DNA from: Bacteroidota bacterium
GTDB lineage: Bacteria; Bacteroidota; Bacteroidia; Bacteroidales; JAAUTT01
Direction of reading: 5' to 3'
Assembly (NCBI GenBank): GCA_021779665.1
Contig: JAJYAG010000029.1
Location: forward strand, 1-47,035
DNA length: 47,035 bases
This document shows positions 26,454 to 35,225 of this stretch, one piece after another. Positions within the stretch are counted from its first letter, which is position 1; each line of letters begins with the position of its first letter. The translations under genes and the position numbers were made by a program. The notes below the pieces were generated by a model, which worked only from the letters and a program-made list of their open reading frames with translations, had not been told where the DNA came from and did not search any database.

Positions 26454-28775
26454 TTATTGGATCATCATTTCAATATCCGACTTCCGGAACTCAGGAGTGA
26501 CCTTTAAAGAAGTAAGTTTCCCTTCTTTCAAAACGCCTTCGACAGTTGTATTATAAGGAGCATGAAGCTTAAAAGCCACATCCCAGCTTTTGGGCCATGC
26601 CGGAAAAAGGTAAATCTTTCGATCAACGGTTTGCATCAGCATCTCCTGCAGGCCAATCATGCCCGAGCCGCCCCAGTTGTGGTCGGGTACCCAGTCGTGA
26701 CCAGGGCCCCAGAAAGTTGGGAACCGGCGTTCCGAGTTTTTAAGTTTTTTGATGGTGATTTCTGCGGCTTCATCAGTCAATCCCAGGCGTGCACAGAAAA
26801 TAGCATCCTGGTGCCAGCTGATATGATTTTTCTGAATAGGCACGTCGGTTCCATATTTCCACGTGTTAATGGCAATATCCAGACCGGGTTTCCCAATTCC
26901 ATACATACCGTAAGGGAAAACAGGGTACAGCTGAGGAATTTCCTGATTATTGATGCGTGCCCATGTCCAGGCCGGCGAAAGGGTTTTGTGTCCCTCTTTC
27001 TCCCGGAATGCAATAGCAGGAATACGTTTCAGCATACCTTCCCAGTGTTTTCGTTTTTCGGTCGTAAGATATTTTTCGGGTAATTCGAGCAGTCGTGTCA
27101 ACACCGTTTGCAGACCGGCAATTGTTGAAGTTGAATTGTAAGCCATTTTATAGGTTTCGGCGCCGGTTCCGGGATATAATATCAGCTTTCCGTCGCCATC
27201 CAAAGCCTGTTTGCTCCTCAAAAGCGCTTCCTTTTGGTAATGATCATCAAAAAAGGTAAGACAACTTTCAATAAAGGGAATGTATTTCGATATATCCTCG
27301 CCTGTAAAACGTTCCAGATCAAGCATCATCAGGCAAAACTCCATTTGGGTATCCCACAGGTATTCGAGCCAGTAGTTGTATTCAACACCTTTCGGGAAAT
27401 TATCGGGCCTTTTCCATCCGTAAGACGTTGACAACGGCAATCCGAATTGCTCGAGCTGCTCGGAAAATGATGCGCCTTTGTGGCCCCAGTAAAACTCAGT
27501 ACGTTTTTCCGCGTTTGGCAGTGCTTGCAAATAAAAGTTCAGCTGAGAGGGCAACATATCAAAATCGCCGCTTTTGAACATCGGGTAATAAACCAACCGC
27601 TGATTTTGTGCCGTATGTGTTCCCCCACCCCAGTTGCGGTGGTCGGGAGTAAATGGCATGCCCGCATCTACAAACTCCGGGTCGAACGTAAACAAACCTC
27701 CGTTGAATTTGGTCGGATATTTACCATACGCATTACAGCCTAGCTGGTAGCGAAACAACTGATAATTACGACCAACCTGCCATTGATCTGTTGCAGTATC
27801 ACTCAGTATGCTGATATAACTCCGGTTCCAGAAATCGGCCCACCACTGCAGGGTTTTCGGCCGGGCTGTTTTTGCTGATGCTGCAGCATTTTTCTCAATT
27901 GCTGTCAATTCTGCCTTCCACGCTTCAACAGATATTGAGTTTGCAACATGCAGGCTAACCTGAAAGCTATTTTTTCTGACAGGTTTCTCAGTTTTTAATA
28001 CCCATCCTTTAAATTCAGTGCTGGCATATTTCCCCGTTACTATGCCTGCCGGTTTCATTCCTGCCCCAACCATGGAACCTCCAAAGGTGAGGTTTTTCAA
28101 GGGGTTCCAGAGCTCATCCTTTATACTTTCAAGTCCTTGTTGCTTAACTGTGAGGTCAAATACCGACTCAGCCCGGTTGCGATGATAAAAAAGTACGCTG
28201 TTGCCGTTAAAATTAACCGAGTCTTTCCGGATAACGGCCTTCACAGGAGCATCGCGGAATGCAAGGCTTGCCCATGTTTGTCCCGGCTTTGTCCACTCCA
28301 GATCGGCAGTGCGCCAGCTTTCGTATACAGCTTCCACCGAAACGGGCAGATTGCTCTCTGTTTCAACATGAATAACCGGCCTGAAAACATCCACCCAGAT
28401 ATTTATTACCGTCTCATGGTTACCTTTTTTACCCCTCAACTCCACATAGCCTTCCTTCAGTTTCAATTCCTGCCGGAATGCACCACCATCAAAAGGATTG
28501 GGAAATAATTTCAGACGTACCCGGCCCAACTTGGGAAAAACATTGTTCTCGTCGAAAGCACCGCTGCGCGACATGTAAAAAAGTACGTCGCCATTTTCGA
28601 CCCAAACATTGGGACCAATATCGCCACCTCCGCAAGGCATGGATTCAGAAGAGTTTTTGCTCTGGGTTGTCCAGATGATATTGTTCCGGTTAATATCGTA
28701 AGTCTGACCGGAAACACCATTCAAAACAAAAAGAAACAGAACCAGACAAGTAAGAGGTAGCGAGAGTTTTCCCAT
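26454..28775 (-). CDS. DUF5703 protein, (alpha/alpha)6-barrel glycosidase-like
   Basis: This 773-residue secreted protein has a signal peptide (MGKLSLPLTCLVLFLFVLNG). The opening NNIIWTTQSKNSSESMPCGG then GDIGPNVWVENGDVLFYMS is the DUF5703 signature. An (alpha/alpha)6-like region follows, with conserved-looking motifs (AYGKYPTKFNGGLFTFD, PDHRNWGGGTHTAQNQRLVY, ALDGDGKLILYPGTGAET, HISWHQDAIFCARLG, GPGHDWVPDHNWGGSG). The layout resembles GH95/GH65-type enzymes, so a glycosidase is likely, but I know of no established activity to assign. Acidic residues in the loops listed would be the catalytic candidates. It lies 16 bases from both neighbours, GH97 and the GH29-like lipoprotein. Confidence 0.8.
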   Translation of the reverse strand: MGKLSLPLTCLVLFLFVLNGVSGQTYDINRNNIIWTTQSKNSSESMPCGGGDIGPNVWVENGDVLFYMSRSGAFDENNVFPKLGRVRLKLFPNPFDGGAFRQELKLKEGYVELRGKKGNHETVINIWVDVFRPVIHVETESNLPVSVEAVYESWRTADLEWTKPGQTWASLAFRDAPVKAVIRKDSVNFNGNSVLFYHRNRAESVFDLTVKQQGLESIKDELWNPLKNLTFGGSMVGAGMKPAGIVTGKYASTEFKGWVLKTEKPVRKNSFQVSLHVANSISVEAWKAELTAIEKNAAASAKTARPKTLQWWADFWNRSYISILSDTATDQWQVGRNYQLFRYQLGCNAYGKYPTKFNGGLFTFDPEFVDAGMPFTPDHRNWGGGTHTAQNQRLVYYPMFKSGDFDMLPSQLNFYLQALPNAEKRTEFYWGHKGASFSEQLEQFGLPLSTSYGWKRPDNFPKGVEYNYWLEYLWDTQMEFCLMMLDLERFTGEDISKYIPFIESCLTFFDDHYQKEALLRSKQALDGDGKLILYPGTGAETYKMAYNSTSTIAGLQTVLTRLLELPEKYLTTEKRKHWEGMLKRIPAIAFREKEGHKTLSPAWTWARINNQEIPQLYPVFPYGMYGIGKPGLDIAINTWKYGTDVPIQKNHISWHQDAIFCARLGLTDEAAEITIKKLKNSERRFPTFWGPGHDWVPDHNWGGSGMIGLQEMLMQTVDRKIYLFPAWPKSWDVAFKLHAPYNTTVEGVLKEGKLTSLKVTPEFRKSDIEMMIQ

Positions 28776-28791
28776 AGTTTATAAGTCAATA

Positions 28792-30711
28792 TTATGTTTT
28801 CGTGATCAATATGCATGCTCCTCCGCCTGGCGCAAGTTTCACATGAACCTTGTCCGAAGCTTTCAGAATTTTTGTATCAGTTCGCAATACCTCGCGATTG
28901 GTGAGGTAATGTGCATTTTCGCCATCCTGAACAATTGTAATTTTATACTTTCCCTGTTTTAAAAAACTAAGCGGAATATCAAGTTCGCGCGCCGACTCGT
29001 TTGTTGCGGCACCAACCAGCCATTTTCCGTCATTCGCCTGACGGGCCATTACTATGTACTGGCCAATTTCGCCGGCAAGCGTTTTACTTTCCAGCCATGG
29101 CATTTTCTGTGATGCAATAAACTTCAGCAAATCAGGATATTTGCGATAATATTCAGGAATATCGGGTATGATGGTGGCTCCGGAAAAGACTATAAGCGTA
29201 CGTGCTGCCTCGGACACCAGCGTGGAAGGAACAGGCTGATTTTCATCGACACGGGTTGTTTTTCCCTGGCGGAGATCGAACATCCCATTGTTCATATCGA
29301 TGGGGCCAGCTACCATATTGACAAAAACAGAGGTCACAAAAGTTGATGGCACAAAAACACGGTGTGCATCGAGCTGGGCATGACAAAATTCGCGGGTAAC
29401 AGCATTGGGGAAGGTGCGCATCTGTCCGTAAGGATGAACCGGACCATCGTGAAAATCGCAAAGCAGATGATTCTGCGCGCACAATCCGGTAATTTTCTTT
29501 GTCCAGAGATTTTTCTCAGCGGGCGTGCCTCTCATAAATCCATATTTGATGCCGGCAGCACCCCAATCGCCATATTGTTTAAGAGTCTCTTCTATGGGAA
29601 ATTTGCGACCACCCACATCGTTCAGGTAAAGCCAGATTCCCACGCCCTTTTCTTTGCCATATTGAATCAGTTTGCGCACATCGCTGGCTTTATCGCCCTT
29701 TACAGGATCGGACTCTGCCTGATGTTCCGGGCCATACCAGTTGGCATCCAAAACAAGGTAGCGGATATTATTTTCAGCAGCAAAATCAACCATCCTGATC
29801 CACGAAGGATAATTCATACCATAAGTGAAGCCGTCAACAATGGCTCCATCAATGCGCCAGTCCCAGACAGCAACGCCGGGTTTTACCCATGAGAAATCGC
29901 CCTGAGGATCAGGATTAAGCAGTTCAATCAGGTGAGAATCCACCAGGGTACCGGGTGTCTTTCCACAAAGAACAGTACGCCAGGCTGAGTGATAACCGGA
30001 TTGCAGTGTTCCGGGCTTTGAAATAACAGCAAAAGCGGTATTCCCTTTTTGCGACTGAAGCACCAAAGGATCGCCGCTTTCCAGAAAGGCTTCATGAACG
30101 GCAAGATACAGGTTGTTGGCAGCTTTTACAGTCATTACAGGAAATCGCTTCCCGTCAGTATCCGATAATTTTTCGGGACCAATATTTGCATTTTCGCCAT
30201 TGTAAAACCATGCGGTATAGTCGCCCGCAAAATGATATTCAGTTAATTCGGATGCTGCAGCCAGGCTGTTTTTCTCTTCAGCAGGAATAATGTAGCGGAA
30301 GGCAATTCCGTCATTATAAACTCTTGCTTCGATGCGCAGATGATTTATTCCTTCAGATCCAGGTCCCGTGAGGTCCAGATATAATTCGTTATATTCATCC
30401 TTTACAACAGAACGTTTTCCCCATACAGGTTTCCAGACGGCATTCACTGCGCGCGTATCGGAATTTTTGAGAACCCATCCCGACGATGGCATCTGTTCCT
30501 TTTTTTCGTTAGCATATCCGAGCGGCGAGGCCTTGATAACAGTTTGTTTCCAGGCCGTTAACGAATACGTTAAAGATCCGTTCTGCGCCATTTGAAATGT
30601 AACAGCCTGGTTTCCATCAGGAGATTGTAACTTTTTGATCTGCTGAGAAGAAACATCCTGAAATGAATTCAGAAGAAATGAGAGAAAAATTAAATAGAAA
30701 AAGCGTTTCAT
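28792..30711 (-). CDS. GH97 family glycoside hydrolase
   Basis: This 639-residue secreted protein has a signal peptide ending near QDVSSQ. It has the three-part GH97 build: an N-terminal super-sandwich (LQSPDGNQAVTFQMAQNGSL, NDGIAFRYIIP, DYTAWFYNGENANIGPEKL), a barrel (WDWRIDGAIVDGFTYGMNYP, YLVLDANWYG, GVGIWLYLN) and a C-terminal beta domain. GH97 includes retaining alpha-galactosidases, whose nucleophile is an Asp in a K-x-D-F motif, and inverting alpha-glucosidases. Here that motif reads GIKYGFM with Gly391, so the retaining nucleophile is missing. Downstream is a distinctive FHDGPVHPYGQMRTFPN then TREFCHAQLDA. Alpha-galactosidase cannot simply be assumed. The gene is in line with its PUL neighbours. 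Confidence 0.86.
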   Translation of the reverse strand: MKRFFYLIFLSFLLNSFQDVSSQQIKKLQSPDGNQAVTFQMAQNGSLTYSLTAWKQTVIKASPLGYANEKKEQMPSSGWVLKNSDTRAVNAVWKPVWGKRSVVKDEYNELYLDLTGPGSEGINHLRIEARVYNDGIAFRYIIPAEEKNSLAAASELTEYHFAGDYTAWFYNGENANIGPEKLSDTDGKRFPVMTVKAANNLYLAVHEAFLESGDPLVLQSQKGNTAFAVISKPGTLQSGYHSAWRTVLCGKTPGTLVDSHLIELLNPDPQGDFSWVKPGVAVWDWRIDGAIVDGFTYGMNYPSWIRMVDFAAENNIRYLVLDANWYGPEHQAESDPVKGDKASDVRKLIQYGKEKGVGIWLYLNDVGGRKFPIEETLKQYGDWGAAGIKYGFMRGTPAEKNLWTKKITGLCAQNHLLCDFHDGPVHPYGQMRTFPNAVTREFCHAQLDAHRVFVPSTFVTSVFVNMVAGPIDMNNGMFDLRQGKTTRVDENQPVPSTLVSEAARTLIVFSGATIIPDIPEYYRKYPDLLKFIASQKMPWLESKTLAGEIGQYIVMARQANDGKWLVGAATNESARELDIPLSFLKQGKYKITIVQDGENAHYLTNREVLRTDTKILKASDKVHVKLAPGGGACILITKT

Positions 30712-30765
30712 CTTTTTAGGTTTTTGATTTATAGATATTAATCAAATATACCATAAAGTTCCGTT

Positions 30766-31860
30766 TTAATTTTTCTTCTTTAACTGCCTGAGCGGGATCT
30801 GCACGTTGTAGGAGTGATCCAGCGTTTCGTTCACCGCACATAACAGGGACACTAGTTTTCCATTCTCGAAAAAAAGCTGCGGCCGTTCCAAAGCTTCGAG
30901 TTTTGTGGAGGTGCCATTTGCCCACTTCAGGTTTAAAGCCGAAACCAGGGGATGCTTTGCAAGTTTCCAGTCCATGCCATCGAGCGAATAAAAAAGTACC
31001 AGACTGCGGCCGGCATTGGTAAAAGCGCCTTTCATATCTTTCACAATGGCATAATAGCAGTTGTCCTGATACCATACAAACGGGTCTTCAGCAGGGAAAT
31101 CGACATTTTCGGCAGTAAAAATGGGTTTATACTGCTTTACAAAGGGACCTTCGGGTTTTTCGGCAATGGCAGTAAGATGAACTACCGGTCCGCCAAAAGG
31201 CTGCGGACGTTTCCGGGCTACAGCTTTGTAAACCATCAGGTAGCGGCCGTCGGGCATCTGTGTAACCGACGGGTTGGCGACCATTTGTGCATCGGCAGCA
31301 GTTGTATCGGACGAAATGTCGATCAGCGGCTTGTCAAAGCGTTGCCAGGGACCATTCGGATCATCGGCAATGGCCACGCCAATACGCTGGTTGTTGCGGT
31401 GAGTCCAGTTGAGCTGCGGACTTGTTATTTTACCATCGCCAAAATTACCGGCATAATAGAGATAATATTTTCCGTTAAAAAAATGAACAGTGGGGTTATG
31501 GGTATACATCCCGTCCCAGTAATTTGGACCCCGGTGAGGCAAAGTCACATCTTTGAACTTAAATGGTCCGAAAGGCGAATCAGCAACTGCATGCGCAACT
31601 TCTGAACTTGTAACCCAGGCACCCATGCCATATTTTCGGGGCCAACGCGAGTAAAACAGGTGGTATTTTTTATCGATGTGCGATTTCACCAAAGTGCCGC
31701 ACCAAATGTAGGATGTGTCGTTGATAAATTTTGCAGTTAAAGGGACAGGCTGAATCATGGCCTCAATATTCAATTCTCCGGGGAGTAATGCACTTTTCTT
31801 TTGTGCAAAAGAGTTAATTCCCGGTAAAACCAATAAAATAAACAGAATAATTTGTCTCAT
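30766..31860 (-). CDS. Five-bladed beta-propeller glycoside hydrolase (GH43/GH117-type superfamily)
   Basis: This 364-residue secreted protein has a signal peptide (MRQIILFILLVLPGINSFAQ). Propeller motifs include YIWCGTLVKSHIDKKYHLFY then SRWPRKYGMGAW, MYTHNPTVHFFNGKYYLYYA, NRIDDPNGPW-like repeats (IADDPNGPWQRFDKPLID), VANPSVTQMPDGRYLMVYKA and VDFPAEDPFVWYQDNCYYAI. This set belongs to a Bacteroidota group often called sucrase or glycoside hydrolase family protein and is distinct from classic GH43. Acidic residues in THNP/ANPS/AEDP loops are likely active-site parts. It starts 5 bases after the stop of the double esterase, so the two are coupled. Substrate unknown. Confidence 0.78.
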   Translation of the reverse strand: MRQIILFILLVLPGINSFAQKKSALLPGELNIEAMIQPVPLTAKFINDTSYIWCGTLVKSHIDKKYHLFYSRWPRKYGMGAWVTSSEVAHAVADSPFGPFKFKDVTLPHRGPNYWDGMYTHNPTVHFFNGKYYLYYAGNFGDGKITSPQLNWTHRNNQRIGVAIADDPNGPWQRFDKPLIDISSDTTAADAQMVANPSVTQMPDGRYLMVYKAVARKRPQPFGGPVVHLTAIAEKPEGPFVKQYKPIFTAENVDFPAEDPFVWYQDNCYYAIVKDMKGAFTNAGRSLVLFYSLDGMDWKLAKHPLVSALNLKWANGTSTKLEALERPQLFFENGKLVSLLCAVNETLDHSYNVQIPLRQLKKKN

Positions 31861-31865
31861 AACAT

Positions 31866-33344
31866 TTAATATTTTGGCAGATATTGATACCTGCGAAGAA
31901 AATTATCGGATAACTCCTGGATTTTATAATAATTATCAGTCAGCTCCTTAGCATAATAGAAAATTGGATGACCCGCGCCTTCAATCAAATGAAGTTCGCA
32001 ATTAACGCCCGCCTCTTTCATACGGTTAGCAAATTCTTTGGCAGTTTCTACAGGAATAAGATTGTCATTTGTACCTAAGATAAAAAGCGTTGAAGGCGAA
32101 GCAGCATTTATGTTATGCATGGGCGAAATTTCCATGAAGCGTTTTTTCATCTCGTCGGTACCGTAACCCGAAGGACTGTTGTCGACAACCGGGTAATACA
32201 GCATTAAAAGATTGGGTTTAGAGCTGATATCAGCAGGTGCGGCCGTGTCTTTCAGAATTCCGGTGGCAGCAGCCAGCTGTCCTCCGGCCGAAGCTCCGGC
32301 AGCAACTATTTTGTCAGGATCAATATTCAGTCGTGATGCATTTTTACGAAGCCAGCGTATGGCATCTTTGGCATCCTGGTAGCTATCGAACGGAGTTGTT
32401 TTGTGAACATAGGCAATGCGGTATTCGGCAGAAACGGCAACCATTCCCATGGATGCATACCGGGCACATTCCCGGTAAAACTGCAAGGGAGTTCCCAAAG
32501 TCCATCCTCCGCCAAAGAAATAAATAATGGCAGGTCGTTTATCGCCCACTTTCAGATTTCCGGACTTAAAAACATGCAGGCTGAGGCAAACCGAATCGCT
32601 TTGTTTGTACGGTATAATTTCAGGATGAAAGGTGTACTCCGGTGTCCCAAGAATTTTCTTTAAGGACTGAAACCAGTTTTCGGCCATAACATCAGCACCG
32701 GCGGCATTGGGATGTACCTTATCGGCTATGGTATGCTTTTGCCAGTCGAAGCCATGGTCCACATTCACCATGATAACATTTTTGTTGTGAAGGCTCCGCA
32801 CCATCTTCACCAGAGAGTCGTTCAGTTCCGGAATGTAGGAATATTTTGGAAGCTTGCCGCTGTTTATAACTGTAGCAACTAAGATTCTTGCATCAGGACG
32901 AATGGCAAGGATTTTTTTTATAATCGATTTTTGAGCATTGACAATGCCCGAAACAGGTTTTTCTTCAATAAAATGGTTATGGCCTGCATGCAGCAGAACT
33001 ATATCGGCCGGATATTTTCTGTAAATGCTATCGATATGCTGTTCCAAAAATTCAGCATTCTTTCCACCAAATCCTGAATTGTTGAGAGTGCCTATGCGGC
33101 ATTTACTTGCTTTGGGTCCAATAAAATCGAAGCTGTAGCCTGCTGAAAAAAGCCTTTCCCATAAAGGGAACAGGTAAGTTTTGAAAGTCTCGCCGCCTTC
33201 GGTAATTGAATCGCCCAAACCAAGAACTGTAAAACGCTTTTGGGCAACATTCTTCAATTGTTGCGCATTAACTGAAAAAGAAAACAAAAGAAGAAATGTC
33301 AGTATTCTTAACAGTAACCTCGTTCTGAAAACATGAACATCCAT
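31866..33344 (-). CDS. Bifunctional SGNH/GDSL esterase - alpha/beta-hydrolase fusion
   Basis: This secreted protein of about 492 residues carries two esterase folds. The chosen ATG at 33344 gives a good signal peptide (MDVHVFRTRLLLRIL...NAQ); the frame is open to 33374. Residues ~35-235 are SGNH type: GLGDSITEG with Ser46, LLHAGHNHF and DKVHPNAAG with the Asp/His pair. Residues ~250-490 are a BD-FAE/acetyl-esterase-like alpha/beta hydrolase: oxyanion loop YFFGGGWTLG, nucleophile Ser352 in GASAGGQ, acid Asp in LGTNDNLIP and His in GAGHPIFYY. Two esterases in one chain suggests the target glycan is acetylated or otherwise esterified at more than one position. It follows susD after a hairpin. 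Confidence 0.9.
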   Translation of the reverse strand: MDVHVFRTRLLLRILTFLLLFSFSVNAQQLKNVAQKRFTVLGLGDSITEGGETFKTYLFPLWERLFSAGYSFDFIGPKASKCRIGTLNNSGFGGKNAEFLEQHIDSIYRKYPADIVLLHAGHNHFIEEKPVSGIVNAQKSIIKKILAIRPDARILVATVINSGKLPKYSYIPELNDSLVKMVRSLHNKNVIMVNVDHGFDWQKHTIADKVHPNAAGADVMAENWFQSLKKILGTPEYTFHPEIIPYKQSDSVCLSLHVFKSGNLKVGDKRPAIIYFFGGGWTLGTPLQFYRECARYASMGMVAVSAEYRIAYVHKTTPFDSYQDAKDAIRWLRKNASRLNIDPDKIVAAGASAGGQLAAATGILKDTAAPADISSKPNLLMLYYPVVDNSPSGYGTDEMKKRFMEISPMHNINAASPSTLFILGTNDNLIPVETAKEFANRMKEAGVNCELHLIEGAGHPIFYYAKELTDNYYKIQELSDNFLRRYQYLPKY

Positions 33345-33436
33345 CTTATAAAACTTTTTAATTGTGTAAGACAAAAAAAATATGACTTTCCTGAGATTTC
33401 ATCCTTTTATTGAACACTATGAATTTAAATGGTGAA

Positions 33437-33459
33437 AGGGCCGGATTTGCACCGGCCCT
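33437..33459 (-). terminator. Hairpin downstream of susD (attenuator or partial terminator)
   Basis: An 8-bp perfect stem (agggccgg/ccggccct, 33437-33444 with 33452-33459) has a 7-base loop. It lies 50 bases past the susD stop and about 93 bases before the esterase start. On the minus strand it is followed by TTTCACCATTT, a poor T-tract. Such hairpins after SusC/D pairs can stabilise the abundant susCD message or cut expression of downstream enzymes. Confidence 0.6.
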
Positions 33460-33508
33460 CCTGATCTACTAACTAAAACAAACCATAAGAAAAAGGAATT
33501 TTGTATAT

Positions 33509-35206
33509 CTACCATCCCGGATTCTGTCCCAATCCAGGATTCAGGTTTAATTCTGTTTCAGGAATTGGCCAAAGATAATCCCTGTCTTTATTAAAGTTTG
33601 TGCGGATAAGCACACGGTAATCGGTTGAAGGATGCGGTTTATAGTTTGTCTCGTCATAAACCGGATCGCCATATTCGTCAAAGGTAACGGCAGGGTAAAG
33701 ATTATAATCTCCAAGAACAGGTCTTCCGAAAATAGGCCTTTTAAGAACCACTTCGGCACGTTTCCAACGCAGAAGGTCCTGATAACGAAGGTTTTCGTTC
33801 CACAATTCCACTTTACGTTCAGAACGAACAATGCGGCGCATTTCCATCTGACTTAAACCAGTGGAAATGGCAGGCATATTCACATCCGAGCGTTGACGAA
33901 CAGCATTAATGGCGCCAACACAATCGGCATCAATCTGGTTCAGCTCAATTTTAGCTTCGGCATAAGTTAAAAGCACCTCCGCATAGCGAATGATCATAAA
34001 TGGATTTTCGCATTGGGTGAGCTTTGTAGCATATTTGAAATCGTAATATTTCCGAACCATGTAACCGGTAAAGGAAGTAAACTCGGTTGTATTATAGCTG
34101 TCGAGATTCTTTACTGTAGCTCCGGAGCTATTTAAAGTTGTAGGTTTATCCTTTCTGGTATCGTAAACGTAACCGTTCCACATATCGCCAGGTAAAACAA
34201 AAGAATACTTCATACGCGGATCGCGGTTTTTATAAGGCTGTGTTTTATCGTACAGAGGCGATTGACTAATATCCAGACCATCAGTACAGAGATAAGAATC
34301 TAACATGTTTTGAGTAGGAACAATAGTGGTATATCCGCCCGGTACCGACCTGGCACTTGTATACTGGGCAAAAGCTGTTGCATTATTTGCTGTAACCAGA
34401 TGTCCCTGTGTTAAAATCTGCTCTGTATTGCTGGCACTGTTAAGCACAGCTTCTGTAAACAAGGTTTCATATTTTGGCATCAGGCTGTACTTCTTCGAGT
34501 CAATCACAGCTTTAGCCGCAGTTGCAGCAGTTGTCCAGTCGTTATTCTGCAGGGCAGCTCTTGCTTTAAAGGACATGGCAGCTCCCCAGGTTACACGACC
34601 TAAAGTTTTAATTGTTGAAGTTGCCAGTAATTCGGCCGATTTATCAAAATCCGCATAAATTTTCTGCAAAACTTCAGCTTTTGGAGTACGGGTAACCTGT
34701 TTACCTTCCGACACTGTATTAACAGTTTTATCAAGGTAAACTACATCGCCAAACATGTTTATCAGACGCAGATAGTAATATCCACGCAGAAAATATATTT
34801 CACCCTGAAACTGCTTAATTTTTTCAGCTGATAATTTATCCTTTACGGCCTCAATTTTTTCAAGCATCAGGTTACAGCGGGAAATCCCCTGGTACATATT
34901 CAACCATAACGATCTGAAATACCCGTCTTTATAATCGGTAACCGACATCAGCATGTTTTGAGCAAACCCGCCACCTCGTATAAAAACCACATCGGCCAAA
35001 GCATCCCAGCTATATTCAGGTACTAAATAGCCATTGTTACCAGCTACCAGAAAAGTATAACATGCGTTAACGCCTCCCTGTATTTCGACTTCGTTTTTGT
35101 AGAATGTTCCTGCACTGGGTACGTCCAGCGGATAACGTTCAATAGCCTCGTCACAAGCGGTGAGAAGCACAAACGCTCCAATTATTATATAAAATATTCT
35201 TTTCAT
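33509..35206 (-). CDS. SusD/RagB family outer-membrane glycan-binding lipoprotein
   Basis: This lipoprotein of about 565 residues has signal peptide MKRIFYIIIGAFVLLTAC, with lipidated Cys19 matching the lipobox LTAC. The frame is open to 35287 but the upstream part lies inside susC and lacks a signal. Typical SusD segments are AGTFYKNEVEIQGGVNACY, LMLEKIEAVKDKLSAEKI then EIYFLRGYYYLRLINMFGD, RYAEVLLTYAEAKIELNQ, and the C-terminal YLWPIPETELNLNPGLGQNP. It caps the SusC barrel at the cell surface and captures oligosaccharide for import. The start is 19 bases after the susC stop, the usual paired arrangement. Confidence 0.96.
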   Translation of the reverse strand: MKRIFYIIIGAFVLLTACDEAIERYPLDVPSAGTFYKNEVEIQGGVNACYTFLVAGNNGYLVPEYSWDALADVVFIRGGGFAQNMLMSVTDYKDGYFRSLWLNMYQGISRCNLMLEKIEAVKDKLSAEKIKQFQGEIYFLRGYYYLRLINMFGDVVYLDKTVNTVSEGKQVTRTPKAEVLQKIYADFDKSAELLATSTIKTLGRVTWGAAMSFKARAALQNNDWTTAATAAKAVIDSKKYSLMPKYETLFTEAVLNSASNTEQILTQGHLVTANNATAFAQYTSARSVPGGYTTIVPTQNMLDSYLCTDGLDISQSPLYDKTQPYKNRDPRMKYSFVLPGDMWNGYVYDTRKDKPTTLNSSGATVKNLDSYNTTEFTSFTGYMVRKYYDFKYATKLTQCENPFMIIRYAEVLLTYAEAKIELNQIDADCVGAINAVRQRSDVNMPAISTGLSQMEMRRIVRSERKVELWNENLRYQDLLRWKRAEVVLKRPIFGRPVLGDYNLYPAVTFDEYGDPVYDETNYKPHPSTDYRVLIRTNFNKDRDYLWPIPETELNLNPGLGQNPGW

Positions 35207-35225
35207 ATCAGTATTTTTATTTTTT

